A stretch of DNA of 6,892 nucleotides from an uncultured Bacilli bacterium (GCA_910580135.1 CAJTXC010000073.1:1-6892), one strand, 5' to 3'; shown: positions 1 to 6,337, counted from the stretch's first letter. The notes: generated by a model from the sequence alone, not told the origin. Numbers and translations: made by a program.

Positions 1-16
1 TATTATTTGTTTAATT

Positions 17-38
17 CATATAATAAAACAAAGGTGAT
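17..38 (+). promoter_or_regulatory. -10-like element and ribosome binding site before the 62-residue ORF
   Basis: CATATAATA (17-25) contains a perfect TATAAT and also fits the sigma-E/K -10 pattern. AAGGTGAT (31-38) is a strong ribosome site 3 bases from ATG 42. Any -35 lies outside the window, so promoter identity is unresolved. Confidence 0.3.
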
Positions 39-41
39 ATC

Positions 42-230
42 ATGCGTCCAAATAACTTTTTTACAAACGGTTTGACAAAATACGTATTACTTGTATTAGC
101 ATTTTGCTTTATAACTTTTTATCAAGTAATACTGGCTTTAATATTTTGTGCTAGATTTCATATATTTTTGTTACTCATAGATCTTTCCATCTTGTTCTTT
201 GGTATTTTTTGCCTCATTTTCCATAAATAA
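42..230 (+). CDS. Doubtful small hydrophobic protein, 62 residues, convergent with ysxE
   Basis: A plus-strand reading frame of 62 residues begins at ATG 42 behind a good Shine-Dalgarno (AAGGTGAT at 31-38). The product would be very hydrophobic, with two possible membrane helices at about 14-35 and 39-60 and a basic LTKY just before the first. In favour: the ribosome site, and 129 of 189 bases lie outside any other gene. Against: the last 60 bases run antisense into the 3' end of ysxE, where hydrophobic residues arise automatically opposite Lys/Glu/Asn-rich codons; the family is not recognised; and it is the only plus-strand gene. CATATAATA at 17-25 fits both a sigma-A -10 and the mother-cell sigma CATA-N3-TA pattern, but it is so close that the leader would be only about 10 bases. 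No terminator is visible between it and ysxE. Confidence 0.33.
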   Translation: MRPNNFFTNGLTKYVLLVLAFCFITFYQVILALIFCARFHIFLLLIDLSILFFGIFCLIFHK

Positions 231-1094
231 CTTATCAGTAGTAACTAAGTAATTACATAATGTTGCAACGTTTTTGGTATTATTTATTTCTTTATTTGTA
301 AATTTTATTTTGGGAGGAAGAAAAAGAATGATAAACATTAGTTTTCTTTCTTCTTTATTAAGAGGAAATTTTTTTAAATAATCTTTATATAATTCATTAA
401 AATCATATTTTTCATAACATTTTTTATAAAGATTTATAAAGTCATAAATTGGTAAATCTCTTTTTGCTTTATTCCAGCTGATAAGCAAGTTATCATTTGA
501 CCTTATAAGATGACTTGCATCCAAATTATTATGAAGTAAAACGACTCTTTTTTTAGACTTATTTTTCATAAGTTCATACCAGTTATCTAATTCTTTTTTA
601 CAAAAGTTAATACAAGAAAAAATAGAAGAACAATTTCTAGCTAGCATATACTCACTGGGTGACATATATATTTTAGATTCAATCATCGTTATTACGTCAT
701 CATAATAATTAAAAGTGTTTTCTATTTCCGTATTTAAACTTTCATATATCTCTTTTATTTCATCAAGTGAAGTGTCTTTATAATAAACCGTTTTATTATG
801 TAAAAGAGCGTCCAATTTAACTAGGTCACTCATTCTTTGTTCACTAGGAGTTTTCGCATCTGAATTAAATTCATATACGTATATATCATCGTCTACGTAT
901 TCTAACTTAGGTAAATATGGAAAACCCCTAGAATTTAAATAATTATATATTTCTATTATGTTATTGCAATTAGCCTTTACAACGTGTTTTTTATTATCTT
1001 GACTTCTATAAATAACAGTATCATTATACATTTCATAACGTCTTACGTTATCACATAATCCTTTAATTTTATTTCTTATTAAATCTCTATTCAT
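171..1094 (-). CDS. ysxE: YsxE/CotS-family spore coat-associated protein, probable pseudokinase
   Basis: This 307-residue protein resembles the CotS/YsxE/YutH group of spore coat proteins, which have an aminoglycoside-phosphotransferase-like (kinase) fold. A beta3-type lysine sits in VVKA (K40). The catalytic-loop position is recognisable around residues 185-196 (VVLLHNNLDASH), and a family-like segment ends in DLPIYDF (213-219). The usual H-x-D-x-x-x-x-N loop reads H188-N-N190-L-D-A-S-H195, so both the catalytic Asp and the metal-binding Asn positions are changed. The following metal-binding Asp position reads I-S206-W. I infer no phosphotransfer and a structural role in the coat, made in the mother cell. 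The ATG overlaps the end of spoVID by 8 bases (ATGAATAG), and no Shine-Dalgarno is visible upstream, so translation is probably coupled to spoVID. The spoVID-ysxE pairing matches B. subtilis and supports the name. Family assignment is fairly sure; the exact subfamily (YsxE, YutH or CotS) rests partly on context. Confidence 0.75.
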   Translation of the reverse strand: MNRDLIRNKIKGLCDNVRRYEMYNDTVIYRSQDNKKHVVKANCNNIIEIYNYLNSRGFPYLPKLEYVDDDIYVYEFNSDAKTPSEQRMSDLVKLDALLHNKTVYYKDTSLDEIKEIYESLNTEIENTFNYYDDVITMIESKIYMSPSEYMLARNCSSIFSCINFCKKELDNWYELMKNKSKKRVVLLHNNLDASHLIRSNDNLLISWNKAKRDLPIYDFINLYKKCYEKYDFNELYKDYLKKFPLNKEERKLMFIILFLPPKIKFTNKEINNTKNVATLCNYLVTTDKLFMENEAKNTKEQDGKIYE

Positions 1095-1833
1095 TAGATA
1101 AAGGAATTATTAGTTTTGTACCAAGGATTATGTTTTCTAAATCATTATACTTTTCTAATTCTTCTTTAGTTACATTATACTTTTCTTTAATGGTTTCTAC
1201 CGTTTCACTTTCTCTTACAATATGAACTTTATATGTAACATATTTTTCTTCATTATCTAAAAAACTAGATGAAAAACTACTAGATAAATCTATGTTTTGA
1301 TCTCTATCATCAGAAGTCATAATTACGTTTTCTTCATTAGTAGTCATCATGGTATCCGATGTGTTATCTAAAGTTGCAACTTCATTATTAATCATAAAAT
1401 CATCCCTATCATTATTTTCTTTAATCTCTTCGTTACGCATTTCATTCTCACTAAATTCCGCAACTGAATCACCTTCTATTTCTAGAACTTCAGGTTCTTC
1501 TCTTTTAAAATAAACTAAGTTATTAGCAAGTACGTCTATATGAACTTTTAAAAACTCATCATTTATAATTTCGTAATAAAAATCATCTATGTCTATTTGT
1601 ACTTTTGATGCATCATACTTATCGTCTAACGTAATATCAAAAGATACTTTTTTTTCAAAAACCTCTTCATTTATACTTATATCATTTATCTTGTACTTTC
1701 CACTTATTGTAAAATCACCTACAATAGAATCATCATTTTCCATTGCTAAATTATGTTCTAATGCAATACTTGTTATTTCTGATATTCTAGTTCCAAACTC
1801 TAAATCTTTAACAAAAGGTATTACTTGTTTCAT
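1087..1833 (-). CDS. spoVID: SpoVID-like spore coat encasement protein with C-terminal LysM domain
   Basis: This 248-residue protein looks like a short SpoVID. Residues about 5-108 form a beta-rich N-terminal domain resembling that of SpoVID (FTISGKYKI, then VSFDITL, VQIDIDDFYYEI and FLKVHIDVLANN). Residues about 112-197 are a low-complexity acidic linker rich in Glu, Asp, Asn, Ser and Met. Residues about 200-245 are a LysM domain (YKVHIVRESETVETI, KYNVTKEEL, YNDL, LGTKLIIP). In Bacillus, SpoVID drives encasement of the forespore by coat proteins with SpoIVA and SafA, acting in the mother cell. B. subtilis SpoVID is more than twice this length, and the shortening is mostly in the linker. I start at ATG 1833, not the in-frame TTG at 1851, because GGAG lies 8 bases before the ATG while the TTG is upstream of that site. 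There is no signal peptide or membrane segment. Its 3' end overlaps the ysxE start. SafA is the main alternative because it also carries LysM, but there LysM is N-terminal. Confidence 0.82.
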   Translation of the reverse strand: MKQVIPFVKDLEFGTRISEITSIALEHNLAMENDDSIVGDFTISGKYKINDISINEEVFEKKVSFDITLDDKYDASKVQIDIDDFYYEIINDEFLKVHIDVLANNLVYFKREEPEVLEIEGDSVAEFSENEMRNEEIKENNDRDDFMINNEVATLDNTSDTMMTTNEENVIMTSDDRDQNIDLSSSFSSSFLDNEEKYVTYKVHIVRESETVETIKEKYNVTKEELEKYNDLENIILGTKLIIPLSNE

Positions 1834-1841
1834 ATACTCAT

Positions 1842-1845
1842 CTCC
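1842..1845 (-). promoter_or_regulatory. Ribosome binding site that sets the spoVID start
   Basis: On the minus strand GGAG lies 8 bases before ATG at 1833. The longer reading frame from TTG 1851 would contain this site inside the coding region, so the ATG is preferred. Confidence 0.75.
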
Positions 1846-1854
1846 ATTCAATAA

Positions 1855-1885
1855 AGATTATGCATATAAAAAGAAGAAAATGTTA
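1855..1885 (-). promoter_or_regulatory. Candidate sigma-E-type promoter of spoVID-ysxE
   Basis: The minus strand carries CATAATCT at 1862-1855, matching a sigma-E -10 pattern (CATA-N3-T). It is preceded by a 14-base spacer and a loose -35-like TAACATTTT at 1885-1877. Transcription would start near 1848, just ahead of GGAG. Mother-cell sigma-E control is what is known for spoVID in Bacillus. The match is suggestive only, since A/T-rich DNA yields such patterns by chance, and the -35-like element lies inside the lon 3' hairpin. Confidence 0.35.
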
Positions 1886-1900
1886 ATTTTTCTTCTTTTT
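1868..1900 (-). terminator. Weak A/T-rich hairpin at the lon 3' end
   Basis: A perfect 13-base inverted repeat (arms 1868-1880 and 1888-1900, AAAAAGAAGAAAA and its complement) encloses a 7-base loop containing the lon stop codon at 1885-1883. Only two G-C pairs are present, and the T-run is part of the stem, so termination is probably inefficient. It may attenuate read-through from lon into spoVID. Confidence 0.45.
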
Positions 1901-4219
1901 TAAAAATATTTCATTATATATTTCTTCGTAAGTATCAACCATTATAATATTTAAATTTTCTCTTACTTCTTTAGGAATATCTTCTACATCATGCTCGTTT
2001 CTTTTGGGTATGATAATTGTTTTTATTCCTGCGGCGTAAGCTCCAATAGATTTTTCTTTTAATCCTCCAATTGGAAGAACCTTACCAGTTAAAGTCATTT
2101 CACCAGTCATAGCATAACTAGATGGTACTACCTTATTAGTTAAGGAACTTATTATTGCAGTAGTAAGTGCTGTGCCCGCTGATGGGCCATCTTTTGGTGT
2201 TCCAGCTTCAATAGCGTTTATGTGAACACATATATTATCAAGACTAGATAAATCTATTTTATATTTTTTAGCATTACTTTTAATATGACCTAGTGCGATC
2301 ATTGCACTTTCTTTCATAACATCGCCTAAATTACCAGTTAATTTTACATTATCTTTAGCAGCGTAAGTTACAACTTCAAGAGGTAATATATCTCCACCAA
2401 AACTTGTATAAGCAAGACCATTTACTATTCCTTTAGTATCTTCTGATAACACACTAGTATTTTCAAACTTAGGTTTACCTAAGAACTCTTCTATTTTTTT
2501 ATCGGTTACTTTAACATTTATCGTATCTTTATCATCTTCTAACATTTTTTTAACGTATTTTCTAACTATTTTATTTATAACTCTTTCTAGTTCACGCACT
2601 CCTGCTTCTTTAGTATAATTTCTAATTATTTTTAAAATCATATCATCAGAAAACTTAATGTTTGAAGAATCTAAATTATACTCTTTACAAGCAAGTTTAA
2701 TTAAATGCTCTTTTGCAATAAATAATTTTTCATATTCCGTATAGCTAGATAAATTAATTATTTCTAATCTATCTCTTAATTCTTCAGGTATTTGACCTAT
2801 GTAGTTTGCTGTTAAAATAAACATTATCTTAGATAGGTCATAAGCCTCTTCAACATAGTTATCATAGAATCTATCATTTTGTTCAGGATCAAGAACCTCA
2901 AGCAAACTACTTGCTGGATCTCCTTTTATATCCTTAGTCATTTTATCTACTTCATCTATTAAAAACACTGGGTTATTAGAACCGCATTTTTTAAGAGCAT
3001 TAATTATTCTACCTGGATTAGCGCCCATGTAAGTTCTTCTGTGCCCAATTATTTCTGCAGGATCATTTACCCCACCAACTGATATTTTAACAAACTTTCT
3101 GTTCATAGCATCCGCAATTGATTTTGCAAAGGAAGTCTTACCAACACCTGGAGGACCTACTAAACATATAATAGGGGCTTTATTTGATACACTTCTTTTT
3201 TTAACTGCTAGATACTCTATTATTCTTTCTTTTATATCATTTAGACCATAATGTGATTCATCTAAGACATTTCTTACCTTTTTTAAATCAGTATTATCTT
3301 TAGTACATGTATTCCATGGAAGATTTACTAAAACATCAATATAATTTCTAATGATACCAACTTCTGGTGATGCAGATGGAGTTGATTCATATTTTTTTAA
3401 TTCTCTTTCAAGCTTTTTTATAATGTTTTTAGGAGCTTTTAATTTACTTATTTTTTCTCTTATTTCTTCTACTTCATCATCTTTAGAAGAAATGTCCCCC
3501 AATTCTTCTTTAATTAATTTTATTTTTTCTCTTAAAATGAATTCCGTTTGAGTTTTATCCATTTCTTTTTTTAACTTAGTATCAAGTTTTTTTTCAATTT
3601 CAAAAACGTCAAGTTCTTTTTGGATATCCTCTAAGTTCATCATAACCCTAGTATGAGGATTGGTGGTTGTTAAAAATTCATATTTTCTTTCAAAAGAAAG
3701 TGGCATGTAGTTTGCAACAACGTCTGCTAAACGACTTACTGTTTTTATTTCATCAATTACACCTAATATGCTATTTGACGAATACGGAACTACTTCTATA
3801 TAGTTTTCTAGTTCCATCTTAAGTTTTCTTACTAATGCTTCTTCATCGCTAGCATCAAGCGCGTATTTTGTTGGTGAAGATACGTTACCTGCAAAAATAT
3901 CACTTTGGTTTTCATATGGTAAATAACTATTTATAACAGCACGCTTTTTACCTTCTATAGTAACGCGTGTGCATCCATTTGGTAATACTGTTTTTTTAGT
4001 TATTTGCCCTATTATTCCAAGCTTTGGTAATTTCTTAATTTCTATTCTTTCTTCTAAGTAATTAAGTGGTGAAACAAGCAAAACATAACCATCATGATTC
4101 TTACTTGCTAAATCTATTATTTTTGTGTCTAATTCATCTATTAAATCTATCTTAAGTTCTGCATAAGGAAGAACGATAATTCCTCTTAATAATATCACTG
4201 GTAGTTCTGTTTTTGTCAT
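1883..4219 (-). CDS. lon: ATP-dependent serine protease Lon (LonA type)
   Basis: This is a complete 778-residue Lon, close to the length of E. coli Lon and B. subtilis LonA. It is a cytoplasmic hexameric protease that unfolds and degrades damaged and selected regulatory proteins. Residues about 6-200 form the Lon substrate-binding domain (LPVILLRGIIVLPYAEL), and about 200-300 are helical and coiled. The AAA+ module has Walker A GPPGVGKT (355-362), Walker B VFLIDEVDK (418-426), sensor-1 Asn in TAN (N472), arginine finger region LRDRLE (481-486) and sensor-2 EAGVREL (538-544). The protease domain has catalytic Ser680 in KDGPSAGTA and Lys723 in GLKEK, with the 43-residue spacing of E. coli S679/K722. 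The absence of transmembrane segments after Walker A argues against LonB. ATG 4219 follows AAGGGAGA by 8 bases. The gene has its own promoter and is separated from its upstream neighbour by a terminator. It ends in a Lys-rich tail. Confidence 0.97.
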   Translation of the reverse strand: MTKTELPVILLRGIIVLPYAELKIDLIDELDTKIIDLASKNHDGYVLLVSPLNYLEERIEIKKLPKLGIIGQITKKTVLPNGCTRVTIEGKKRAVINSYLPYENQSDIFAGNVSSPTKYALDASDEEALVRKLKMELENYIEVVPYSSNSILGVIDEIKTVSRLADVVANYMPLSFERKYEFLTTTNPHTRVMMNLEDIQKELDVFEIEKKLDTKLKKEMDKTQTEFILREKIKLIKEELGDISSKDDEVEEIREKISKLKAPKNIIKKLERELKKYESTPSASPEVGIIRNYIDVLVNLPWNTCTKDNTDLKKVRNVLDESHYGLNDIKERIIEYLAVKKRSVSNKAPIICLVGPPGVGKTSFAKSIADAMNRKFVKISVGGVNDPAEIIGHRRTYMGANPGRIINALKKCGSNNPVFLIDEVDKMTKDIKGDPASSLLEVLDPEQNDRFYDNYVEEAYDLSKIMFILTANYIGQIPEELRDRLEIINLSSYTEYEKLFIAKEHLIKLACKEYNLDSSNIKFSDDMILKIIRNYTKEAGVRELERVINKIVRKYVKKMLEDDKDTINVKVTDKKIEEFLGKPKFENTSVLSEDTKGIVNGLAYTSFGGDILPLEVVTYAAKDNVKLTGNLGDVMKESAMIALGHIKSNAKKYKIDLSSLDNICVHINAIEAGTPKDGPSAGTALTTAIISSLTNKVVPSSYAMTGEMTLTGKVLPIGGLKEKSIGAYAAGIKTIIIPKRNEHDVEDIPKEVRENLNIIMVDTYEEIYNEIFLKKKKN

Positions 4220-4227
4220 AAAATATT

Positions 4228-4235
4228 TCTCCCTT
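4228..4235 (-). promoter_or_regulatory. Ribosome binding site of lon
   Basis: AAGGGAGA on the minus strand, 8 bases before the lon ATG, is a strong Shine-Dalgarno and confirms the start. Confidence 0.8.
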
Positions 4236-4260
4236 CACACAAACATAAATTTTACTTTTT

Positions 4261-4288
4261 ATTATAAACCCTGCGCAATAAAAGTCAA
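4261..4288 (-). promoter_or_regulatory. Sigma-A-type promoter of lon
   Basis: On the minus strand TTGACT (4288-4283) is followed by a 16-base spacer and a perfect TATAAT (4266-4261). Very A/T-rich DNA lies immediately upstream, as in an UP element. The predicted start is near 4254, giving a leader of about 35 bases with a strong Shine-Dalgarno. No complete CIRCE element or CtsR repeat was found around it, so heat-shock control by HrcA or CtsR is not indicated. Confidence 0.75.
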
Positions 4289-4347
4289 GCTATATTATCG
4301 ATTTTAATTAGTAAAATTATGGCAAAGATAAATTCTCATACTTCAAT

Positions 4348-4371
4348 AAAAAAAAGACTTATAAAGTCTTT
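4348..4371 (-). terminator. Rho-independent terminator of the 199-residue gene
   Basis: On the minus strand an 8-base stem (4371-4364 with 4360-4353, AAAGACTT/AAGTCTTT) has a 3-base loop and runs into a T-tract of eight at 4355-4348. The stop codon TAA (4361-4359) falls across loop and stem, so the last codons of the gene encode the terminator. It separates this gene from lon. Confidence 0.8.
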
Positions 4372-4958
4372 CCGGTTTTATCATTATTTTTTACAATAAG
4401 TTCTTCTGGATGCATATAATATAAACTACTAAATTCATAAATTTCTTTGCTATCATTAATAAGATCTATATGTTGATTACAAATAATGGATATTCTTTTT
4501 GAATTATAAATCACTTCTAAAAATAATTTATAAATATCTAAAGAAGCTTCTTTATCATCACCAAGCAAATCACTTGACGTAGAAAATAAATTTATAAGTG
4601 TGTTAACCATAAAATTTAATTTATTATTCAACAAATATAAACTTAATTTTTCTTTATCAAGTTTCTTAGAGTCATAAACTAAAGTTTGGTAGTTTATATA
4701 TAAAGGAAGTTTTGCAACTTCAAATTTTAATCTTTTTATATTATCACTTTCAGAGACTTTTTTATCATTCAAATAAATATTCATATTATTTCCAACTTCG
4801 TGGCATAAAGAAACATAATCATCATATATTTTATTAAAACAATCTATTTTTTCAAAACTAATACTAATTTCGTTTAAAATTTCTTTATTTAAAAAAGTTA
4901 TATATTTAAATATCCTAAGTATAGTATCTTGAAATCTTTGTTTTTCTTTATTTATCAT
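4359..4958 (-). CDS. Hypothetical protein, 199 residues, between tig and lon
   Basis: I do not recognise this protein. It has no signal peptide, no convincing membrane segment, no Cys/His metal site and no nucleotide-binding motif, so it is probably soluble and cytoplasmic. It is rich in Lys, Asn, Asp, Ile and Leu and looks largely alpha-helical, with long helical stretches at about 2-60 and 95-170 and a short extended region near 82-96 (KLPLYINYQTLV). The start is ATG 4958, because GAGGG lies 7 bases upstream of it; the in-frame TTG at 4964 is only one base from that site. The gene is monocistronic in appearance: it has its own promoter directly after the tig terminator and its own terminator over the stop codon. 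Composition matches its neighbours. Placement between two proteostasis genes is suggestive, but no function can be assigned. Confidence 0.8.
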   Translation of the reverse strand: MINKEKQRFQDTILRIFKYITFLNKEILNEISISFEKIDCFNKIYDDYVSLCHEVGNNMNIYLNDKKVSESDNIKRLKFEVAKLPLYINYQTLVYDSKKLDKEKLSLYLLNNKLNFMVNTLINLFSTSSDLLGDDKEASLDIYKLFLEVIYNSKRISIICNQHIDLINDSKEIYEFSSLYYMHPEELIVKNNDKTGKTL

Positions 4959-4965
4959 AAGCAAT

Positions 4966-4970
4966 CCCTC
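4966..4970 (-). promoter_or_regulatory. Ribosome binding site that sets the start of the 199-residue gene
   Basis: GAGGG on the minus strand lies 7 bases before ATG 4958 but only one base before TTG 4964, which favours the ATG. Confidence 0.75.
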
Positions 4971-4982
4971 TTTTTTGCCTAT

Positions 4983-5011
4983 ATGCTATCACAGCAAATA
5001 CATTAAGTCAA
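4983..5011 (-). promoter_or_regulatory. Sigma-A-type promoter with extended -10 for the 199-residue gene
   Basis: On the minus strand TTGACT (5011-5006), a 17-base spacer and TAGCAT (4988-4983) form a promoter. The -10 matches only four of six consensus bases, but TGA directly before it supplies an extended -10 (TGn). The -35 begins right after the tig terminator. Transcription would start near 4976, leaving a short leader that includes GAGGG. Confidence 0.6.
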
Positions 5012-5047
5012 TAATAAAAAAATCCTATTAAGGATTTTTTTATTATT
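5010..5047 (-). terminator. Terminator hairpin of tig
   Basis: A perfect 17-base inverted repeat (5010-5026 with 5031-5047) surrounds a 4-base loop. Its core is TCCT/AGGA, flanked by an A-run on one side and a T-run on the other, so it could work in both directions. The tig stop codon (5045-5043) lies in the stem. In the tig mRNA it is followed immediately by the -35 of the next gene. Confidence 0.85.
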
Positions 5048-6308
5048 TCTTTAAAATTTCTAATACTTTTTGTACTTTTATATCATATTTAAGCATTTCA
5101 AGACCACCAAATGCTTTAACATATTCATCTTTTTCGATTCCATGTTTCTTAGCTTTTTCTTCAGCATCTTTTTCAGCTTCTTCATCAGTAGCTTCAATTT
5201 TTTCAAGTTCAATTATTTCATCAATAGCAAATCTTAATTTAACTCTTTTTTCAGCTTCATCATGCATTTGTGCTTTTAATGCTTCTTCTGAAGAATTAGT
5301 AAACTTATAGAATTGGTCTAATGTTAAACCTTGCATTTGTAATCTTTCACCATATTGTGCAACCATTCTATCTAATTCTTCGTGAATTAATTCATGAGGA
5401 ACATCTACTTCAGTTTCCTTTAATACTGCTTCAAACAATTCATCAACATATTTATTTTCAGCTTGATATTCCATTTGTTCAGTCATTGATTCTTTAATAG
5501 TTTTTTCTAAATCTTCCTTAGTTTTAACATCTTCTAAACCTAAATCTAAGAAGAATTCTTCATTTAATTCTGGATAAACCTTTGTTTTAACTTCGTGTAC
5601 AGTAACTTTAAATACTACTGGTTTTCCTTTAAGTTCTTCAGCATGATAATCTTCTGGGAATGTTACGTTAACGTCTTTTTTATCTCCAGCTTTAACACCT
5701 ACTAAAGCTTCTTCAAAACCAGGTATAAATGAATGACTACCTAATTCTAATGCATGGTTTTCAGCTTTACCACCTTCGAAAGCTTTGTCTCCGTCAAAAC
5801 CTTCGAAGTCGATTATAACTGTATCTCCTTCTTCTGCACTACCATCTTTAATAGTTAAGTCAGCATATTCTTTTCTCATTTTATCTATTTCAGCATCAAC
5901 GTCTTTTTTAGTTACTTTAACAGCATCTTTCTTAACGTTTAAACCTGTATATTTTTTAATTTTAACTTCTGGTTTAGTAGTAAATACGAATTTATAAACA
6001 ACTCCTGTTTCATCTGCTTTATCAATAGCTACAGTAGGTTGCATAATAGGGTCTCCCTTAAATTCATCTAATGCTTTTACATAAGCTTCTTGCATGCAAG
6101 CATCTACTGCTTCAACAACAAGTGATTGCTTTCCATATTTCTTTTCAAAAACATTTCTAGGAGCCTTTCCTTGTCTAAAACCATCTATTTTAACTGTTTT
6201 AATTACTTTCTTAAAAGTTTCATCTAATTTTTGTTCCCACTTTTCACCAGATATTTCAACTGTTACTTCATGAATATTTTTAGCTTTCTTTTCTTTTTTT
6301 TCTGCCAT
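5043..6308 (-). CDS. tig: Trigger factor, ribosome-associated chaperone and peptidyl-prolyl isomerase
   Basis: This complete 421-residue trigger factor binds the large ribosomal subunit near the exit tunnel and shields nascent chains. The N-terminal ribosome-binding domain (about 1-115) carries the signature GFRQGKAP at 43-50, the same position as in E. coli and B. subtilis. An FKBP-type isomerase domain spans about 150-240 (GDTVIIDFEG, FEGG, ELGSHSFIPGFEEALVG, VTFPEDYHAEELKGKPVVFKV). The rest is the helical C-terminal substrate-binding domain, ending in KVQKVLEILKK. The first ten residues are unusually Lys-rich (MAEKKEKKAK), but the domain spacing is otherwise normal. ATG 6308 follows AAAGGAA by 8 bases. 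The gene has its own promoter and terminator and appears monocistronic. In B. subtilis tig lies upstream of clpX, lonB and lonA; here lon follows after one unrelated gene. Confidence 0.97.
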   Translation of the reverse strand: MAEKKEKKAKNIHEVTVEISGEKWEQKLDETFKKVIKTVKIDGFRQGKAPRNVFEKKYGKQSLVVEAVDACMQEAYVKALDEFKGDPIMQPTVAIDKADETGVVYKFVFTTKPEVKIKKYTGLNVKKDAVKVTKKDVDAEIDKMRKEYADLTIKDGSAEEGDTVIIDFEGFDGDKAFEGGKAENHALELGSHSFIPGFEEALVGVKAGDKKDVNVTFPEDYHAEELKGKPVVFKVTVHEVKTKVYPELNEEFFLDLGLEDVKTKEDLEKTIKESMTEQMEYQAENKYVDELFEAVLKETEVDVPHELIHEELDRMVAQYGERLQMQGLTLDQFYKFTNSSEEALKAQMHDEAEKRVKLRFAIDEIIELEKIEATDEEAEKDAEEKAKKHGIEKDEYVKAFGGLEMLKYDIKVQKVLEILKK

Positions 6309-6316
6309 AAATCAAA

Positions 6317-6323
6317 TTCCTTT
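6317..6323 (-). promoter_or_regulatory. Ribosome binding site of tig
   Basis: AAAGGAA on the minus strand, 8 bases before ATG 6308, fits a normal Shine-Dalgarno and confirms the start. Confidence 0.75.
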
Positions 6324-6337
6324 CTAAATCAATTAGT

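Noticed and set aside
1831..1851. TTG 1851 as spoVID start (254 residues)
   Set aside because: The ribosome site GGAG lies downstream of that TTG and is correctly spaced for ATG 1833.
1589..1903. Plus-strand 104-residue open frame opposite spoVID
   Set aside because: Lies antisense to a well-supported gene, has no good ribosome site and matches no family; its hydrophobic or Ser-rich character mirrors the Asp/Glu/Lys codons opposite.
3351..3551. Plus-strand 66-residue open frame opposite lon
   Set aside because: Fully inside the lon coding region on the other strand; a by-product of the A/T-rich helical segment.
1883..4219. LonB instead of LonA
   Set aside because: The length, the full N-terminal substrate-binding domain and the lack of membrane helices fit LonA.
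4267..4288. CtsR or HrcA operator in the lon promoter
   Set aside because: Only one TTGACT half-site resembling CtsR is present, serving as the -35; the second half does not match and there is no CIRCE inverted repeat.
4301..4317. Short A/T palindrome ATTTTA-N5-TAAAAT upstream of lon
   Set aside because: Six-base arms of pure A/T are expected by chance here; better read as A/T-rich DNA upstream of the -35.
5785..5997. Plus-strand 70-residue open frame opposite tig
   Set aside because: Fully antisense to the conserved trigger factor isomerase region with no ribosome site.
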